DNA of 64,000 nucleotides from Natrinema mahii (GTDB lineage Archaea > Halobacteriota > Halobacteria > Halobacteriales > Natrialbaceae): contig JHUT02000003.1 in assembly GCA_000690595.2 (NCBI GenBank), positions 186,001 to 250,000 on the forward strand, written 5' to 3'. Positions within the stretch are counted from its first letter, which is position 1. The number at the start of each line of letters is the position of its first letter. The notes beneath the pieces were generated by a model. The model worked only from the letters and a program-made list of their open reading frames with translations. It did not search any database and was not told where the DNA came from. This document shows positions 61,829 through 64,000 of this stretch, one piece after another. The translations under genes were made by a program, and so were the position numbers.

Positions 61829-62341
61829 ATGAGCGACGCGCGTCGACAGCCGGTCGAGCCCGCGACGCTCACGGGCGAGTCGCGCGAACGCGCGACCCTC
61901 ACCGTCATCGAACCGACGGTGACGCGCGAGGACGTCGACTCGAGCGGTCGCGTCGGCGCGGTCGCGTACCCGTATCGGATCTACGACGCCGTCGCGACCA
62001 TCGAACGACCGCTGCTTTCGGACCGCGACGTCGAGTACGTCGTCAGCGTCGACCGCTCTCGCCGGCTCGCGGTTCGGGCCGACGTGTTTCCCGAGACCGT
62101 CACGGAACCCGTCGACGACGTCCTCGTCGTCCCGTCCGAACTCTCCGACGCGCAGGTCCGCGACAAGGCCGAAAACGCGGTGTTCACGTGGACGCTCCGG
62201 AAAGTCGCCGTCGGCTCCGCGCCGGACCTGACCGTCGAACGGTCGGTCGACGCCCACAAGCTGTTCTGGATCGCGTCCCGACCCGACGGGGACGTCATCG
62301 TCGATAGCGTCCGCGGCACTGAGATGCCGCTGACGGACTGA
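61829..62341 (+). CDS. Conserved-looking protein coupled to the symporter
   Basis: A 170-aa soluble protein with no recognised domain. It begins MSDARRQPVEPATL and contains a two-part beta-rich pattern (VVSVDRSRRLAVRADVF, DDVLVVPSELSDAQV) and a C-terminal HKLFWIASRPDGDVIVDSVRG. Its ATG follows the symporter TAA directly (no spacer), so it is translationally coupled and likely works with it. It could be a substrate-binding or regulatory partner; the sequence does not tell. Confidence 0.7.
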   Translation: MSDARRQPVEPATLTGESRERATLTVIEPTVTREDVDSSGRVGAVAYPYRIYDAVATIERPLLSDRDVEYVVSVDRSRRLAVRADVFPETVTEPVDDVLVVPSELSDAQVRDKAENAVFTWTLRKVAVGSAPDLTVERSVDAHKLFWIASRPDGDVIVDSVRGTEMPLTD

Positions 62342-62970
62342 GCAACGGGACGTCCGACCACGCCACGCCCGCGCGGCGCTCGTCGCCGACGAACCCGGCC
62401 GGCCGAGAGCCGAGCACCGATCCCGGCCGCCGGTTCGTCACGTAAACGTCTCGCATCCGCGTCTATTTCTGAACGTTGGTATTTACCGGTCGTGGCGGCC
62501 GAACCAGCGAGACGCGGCGGCCGATCGCGAATCACCCGTGAGGCCGGTGCTGAGAGCGTGAACCTGCACTGTCTCCCTCGAACGACGTTCCGTTCGATTG
62601 CTCGGGGTGCAGACGAAAGCCGGAGGCCGCATCTCGGAACGGACTGAATAGCTACCGTCTCTCTCCGATCAGCCCTCGAGAGACCTGTTTTCCCCCGACT
62701 GAACGGTCCGCTTTCGATGAACGGGCGGAACACATCGGTCGAGTCGATATCTGCCTCCGTCGGACACCGCCGAACGATCTGTGAGCTCCAGAAATGAAAT
62801 ATACATGGTAGTATGACGGAACCATCTCTCAGCGTATGGGTCTGGTGATGGCTGGTTGCCAAACGCTCGCCTCGCCTCGTTCGGGCGGCACTGGCCGTCG
62901 AACGCGACCGAGTTCGCTCGTCGGTGACGAACCGCTCGGGAACCCCGACCGTTCTCGAAGCGGGACTCGG
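62342..62970. other. Gene-free stretch
   Basis: About 630 bp between convergent genes, with no supported gene on either strand. A TATA-like gaaatatac lies at about 62797-62805, but no credible reading frame follows. Long minus-strand frames here are arginine-rich noise. Confidence 0.5.
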
Positions 62971-63921
62971 CTACGTCGGGACGTCCGCCGCTTTCGGCTC
63001 CGGCAGGTCGTAGGTGACGTCGGTCAGCTCACTCGAGACGCGCCAGAGCCGTCGAGCGGTGTCTTCGTCGTAGGAGCGGTCCGAGGAGGCCTGGCGTTCG
63101 GGCGTGCCGCGCATGTTCATGAGGCCGCCGGGGCCGTAGTAGGCACCGCCCTCGGCCTCGGGCGCGGTGGCGGCGTACAGGGTCGGGAGCGCACCCATCG
63201 CGGCCGATTGAGCCGCGACGGTGTTCAGCACCGTCATCGCGGCCTTGCGGAGCCGGCTGCCGCTCTGTTCGGGGCCGCGCAGCTGTAACTGGGTGTTCGC
63301 GTAGCCGGGATGGACCGCCACGCTCGCCGCGTTCGCGTCGGCGGTGAGCAGCCGGCGCTCGAGTTCGTAGGCAAAGAGGACATTCGCCAGCTTCGACTGG
63401 GCGTAGGCGTCCCACTTGTCGTAGTCGTCCTCGTGCTGGAGGTCGTCGAAGTCGATCCGGCCGCGCTCGTGGACGCCGCTCGAGACGGTGACGATCCGCG
63501 AGTCGGGCTCTTCGTGGATGTGAAGGTTCTCGAGCAAGAGCCCGGTCAGCGCGAAGTGACCGAGGTGGTTGACGCCGAACTGGGTCTCGAAGCCGTCCGC
63601 GGTCTCCGAGCGCGGGATCGCCATGACCCCGGCGTTGTTGACGAGGACGTCGATCTCCGCCTCGAGTCGGGCCGCGAAGTCGCGAACGGACGCGAGATCG
63701 CCCAGGTCGCAGGCCTCGACGCGGAGGTCGGCACCGGGGATCTCCCCGCGGATATCGTCGGCCGCGTCCGCGCCGCGTTCGGCGCTGCGACAGGCCATGA
63801 TCACCCTCGCACCGTTGCGCGCGAGTTCGCGCGTGGCCTCGAGACCGATGCCGCTGTTCGCGCCGGTGATGACGATCGTCCGTCCGCTCTGGTCGGGGAT
63901 GTCGTCGGCTGTCCAGCCCAT
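62971..63921 (-). CDS. Short-chain dehydrogenase/reductase (retinol dehydrogenase-like)
   Basis: A 316-aa SDR with the classical motifs: cofactor-binding TGANSGIG (residues 19-26), NNAGVMA, and catalytic Tyr173 and Lys177 in YAQSKLANV, with Ser in VTVSSGVHERG. A long C-terminal part (EAEGGAYYGPGGLMNMRG) is shared with retinol dehydrogenase/WWOX-like SDRs common in haloarchaea. It reduces or oxidises a hydrophobic carbonyl with NADP; the substrate is unknown. The start is the ATG at 63921 (MGWTADDIP), preferred because the motif spacing is then normal. The remaining 79 bp of the window upstream hold no gene. Confidence 0.92.
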   Translation of the reverse strand: MGWTADDIPDQSGRTIVITGANSGIGLEATRELARNGARVIMACRSAERGADAADDIRGEIPGADLRVEACDLGDLASVRDFAARLEAEIDVLVNNAGVMAIPRSETADGFETQFGVNHLGHFALTGLLLENLHIHEEPDSRIVTVSSGVHERGRIDFDDLQHEDDYDKWDAYAQSKLANVLFAYELERRLLTADANAASVAVHPGYANTQLQLRGPEQSGSRLRKAAMTVLNTVAAQSAAMGALPTLYAATAPEAEGGAYYGPGGLMNMRGTPERQASSDRSYDEDTARRLWRVSSELTDVTYDLPEPKAADVPT

Positions 63922-64000
63922 GGTGGTCGTACGGGCTGGCGGCCCTAAAACGGACGCGTCGGTCACGCTTCGATTCCGTGCGATGTCTACGTCGTGCGTG

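Noticed and set aside
62790-62815. TATA-like gaaatatac in the gene-free stretch
   Set aside because: No gene begins downstream on the plus strand; the only frame overlaps the SDR gene in antisense and looks non-coding.

Overview
The window is chromosomal DNA of a haloarchaeon (class Halobacteria, most likely a Natrialbales-type genus such as Natrinema or Haloterrigena; the genus is inferred). The signs are high GC, very acidic proteins, archaeal RNA polymerase and ribosomal genes, Tat signal peptides, Bat-type HTH regulators and typical haloarchaeal families. Most genes have short or no leaders, with archaeal TATA boxes about 25-30 bp before transcription starts.

Layout. 1-7.4 kb: the end of a RimK-like ATP-grasp gene, a 358-bp MITE-like palindrome, Hsp20, type II GAPDH, an M29-like aminopeptidase, a LURP-one protein, an HVO_0476-type zinc protein, two isoaspartyl methyltransferase paralogues, then a gene-free stretch with a G-quadruplex motif and two copies of an 86-bp inverted-repeat element. 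7.4-10.8 kb: a large response regulator with a Bat-type HTH, a PD-(D/E)XK nuclease and a tandemly duplicated tRNA-Asp. 11-30 kb: the str cluster rpoH-rpoB2-rpoB1-rpoA1-rpoA2-nusA // rpsL-rpsG // fusA. It is interrupted twice: by an aldehyde dehydrogenase and a V4R-like sensor, and by a locus with a 42-aa DUF7503 membrane peptide, a CHAT caspase-like protease and a DUF7504 protein plus a zincin-like DUF5781 gene. 30-40 kb: a Tat-exported triple-repeat protein, serS, a PhoU/TrkA_C protein, a split MgtE pair, two overlapping crcB genes preceded by a fluoride-riboswitch candidate, a CDF transporter, a histidine kinase and an MBL hydrolase. 40-54 kb: acyl-CoA ligase with a palindromic operator on its promoter, a CPA-type antiporter fused to RCK, small membrane proteins, tungsten aldehyde:ferredoxin oxidoreductase, a TraB protein, thiolase, a second aldehyde dehydrogenase and a Tat lipoprotein. 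54-64 kb: tRNA-Leu(UAA) flanked by two tRNA-derived fragments, a ferredoxin, a decayed output-domain gene, an IclR regulator with a perfect operator around a TATA box, and a proline-utilisation-like island: aldehyde dehydrogenase, a coupled 32-aa zinc-ribbon microprotein, a Bat-type regulator, a 48-aa accessory peptide, a frameshifted SSS symporter and a coupled 170-aa protein. An SDR gene closes the window.

The core of the window makes the transcription and translation machinery. Around it are ion-homeostasis genes (fluoride, Mg, K, Na, divalent metals) and small catabolic units. The most unusual parts are the CHAT locus inside the str cluster, the riboswitch-crcB pair, the microprotein coupled to the aldehyde dehydrogenase, the tRNA-Leu fragments, and the IclR operator that encloses a TATA box.
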